From Globobulimina sp. (lineage: Eukaryota; Foraminifera; Rotaliida): a stretch of 6,349 nt of DNA. Location of the stretch: NCBI GenBank assembly GCA_003354225.1, contig PIVH01000307.1, positions 1 through 6,349 on the forward strand, written 5' to 3'. Below are positions 6,109 through 6,349 of this stretch, piece after piece; within the stretch, counting starts at the first letter, position 1, and each line of letters starts with the position of its first letter. Below the pieces are notes generated by a model, which saw only the letters and a program-made list of their open reading frames with translations, did not search any database and was not told where the DNA came from. A program made the position numbers and the translations under genes.

Positions 6109-6349
6109 TCGGTGTTGAAATACTATATTTCCAACCATACACTGTCTGCATCTAACACATTATTTCCACTAAAACTTTACTTTTTTTTTTCTTCTCTCAA
6201 ATGTTTGAATGTTTGCCATGGATATTTGGCTTTTGGAGATAATAAACACAAAAAGTGCCGCTATAGAGGAAGCAACGTTGTTGACCCATCTGTCGCGATC
6301 CAATACGTCCATTGGTCAACTCCTAAAATAGGTTCAGCATTATTTACGG
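6109..6349 (+). other. Possible partial coding sequence at the right edge, unresolved
   Basis: One plus-strand frame is open from 6109 (after TGA at 6106) to the window end, 80 codons. From about 6214 its translation is balanced and protein-like (CHGYLAFGDNKHKKCRY, then VDPSVAIQYVHWSTP), but before that it crosses a T-rich tract. A competing plus frame gives a closed 40-codon ORF starting MFAMDIWLLE (6209-6331). The minus strand also has a plausible short frame reading in from the edge (NNAEPILGVDQWTYW). No ATG suits the first frame and no family is recognised. An exon edge is possible, but the strand cannot be fixed from this window. Confidence 0.2.

Noticed and set aside
6060-6155. 31-codon ORF starting MSEQERVDQQ
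   Set aside because: It is too short, has no family match, and no downstream continuation can be shown; it could only be a first exon if splicing data existed.
1-6349. tRNA or rRNA genes
   Set aside because: No cloverleaf-like GTTCRAATC-type box, anticodon arm pattern or conserved rRNA block was seen on reading both strands.

Overview
The window looks like nuclear DNA of a microbial eukaryote. It holds a complete kinesin gene, the end of a BCCT transporter joined to a eukaryotic-type PLAC8 domain, a large transposase-like gene, AT-rich spacers with simple repeats, and no bacterial operon or ribosome-binding-site pattern. TAA, TAG and TGA all appear to act as stops. A free-living protist fits; a finer placement (for example a rhizarian such as a foraminifer) would be a guess.

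Layout. (1) Positions 1-2636, minus strand: one reading frame with no stop for 878 codons that runs off the left edge. Its translation combines a Cys-containing N-terminal module, an RNase H/DDE-like core and an OTU-protease-like C-terminal module, so it is probably an autonomous DNA transposon or related selfish element. (2) Positions 2661-3087: the 5' flank of that gene, made of three kinds of short direct repeats, including clusters of an 8-bp unit with an inverted partner. This may be a transposon end. (3) Positions 3113-3886, plus strand: the last two membrane helices of a BCCT transporter fused to a PLAC8 domain. The rest of the transporter is absent from the window and the coding similarity begins right after the repeats, so this is either the last exon of a gene with the element in its intron, or a gene cut by the element. 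(4) A 71-bp spacer. (5) Positions 3958-5343, plus strand: a complete intronless kinesin-like protein with intact P-loop and switch I but a damaged switch II. (6) Positions 5344-6349: mostly AT-rich non-coding DNA with one GC-rich doublet repeat and an unresolved possible coding edge from about 6109.

The three genes show no shared pathway. The main interest is the large minus-strand protein, the BCCT-PLAC8 join next to its repeats, and the altered kinesin motor.
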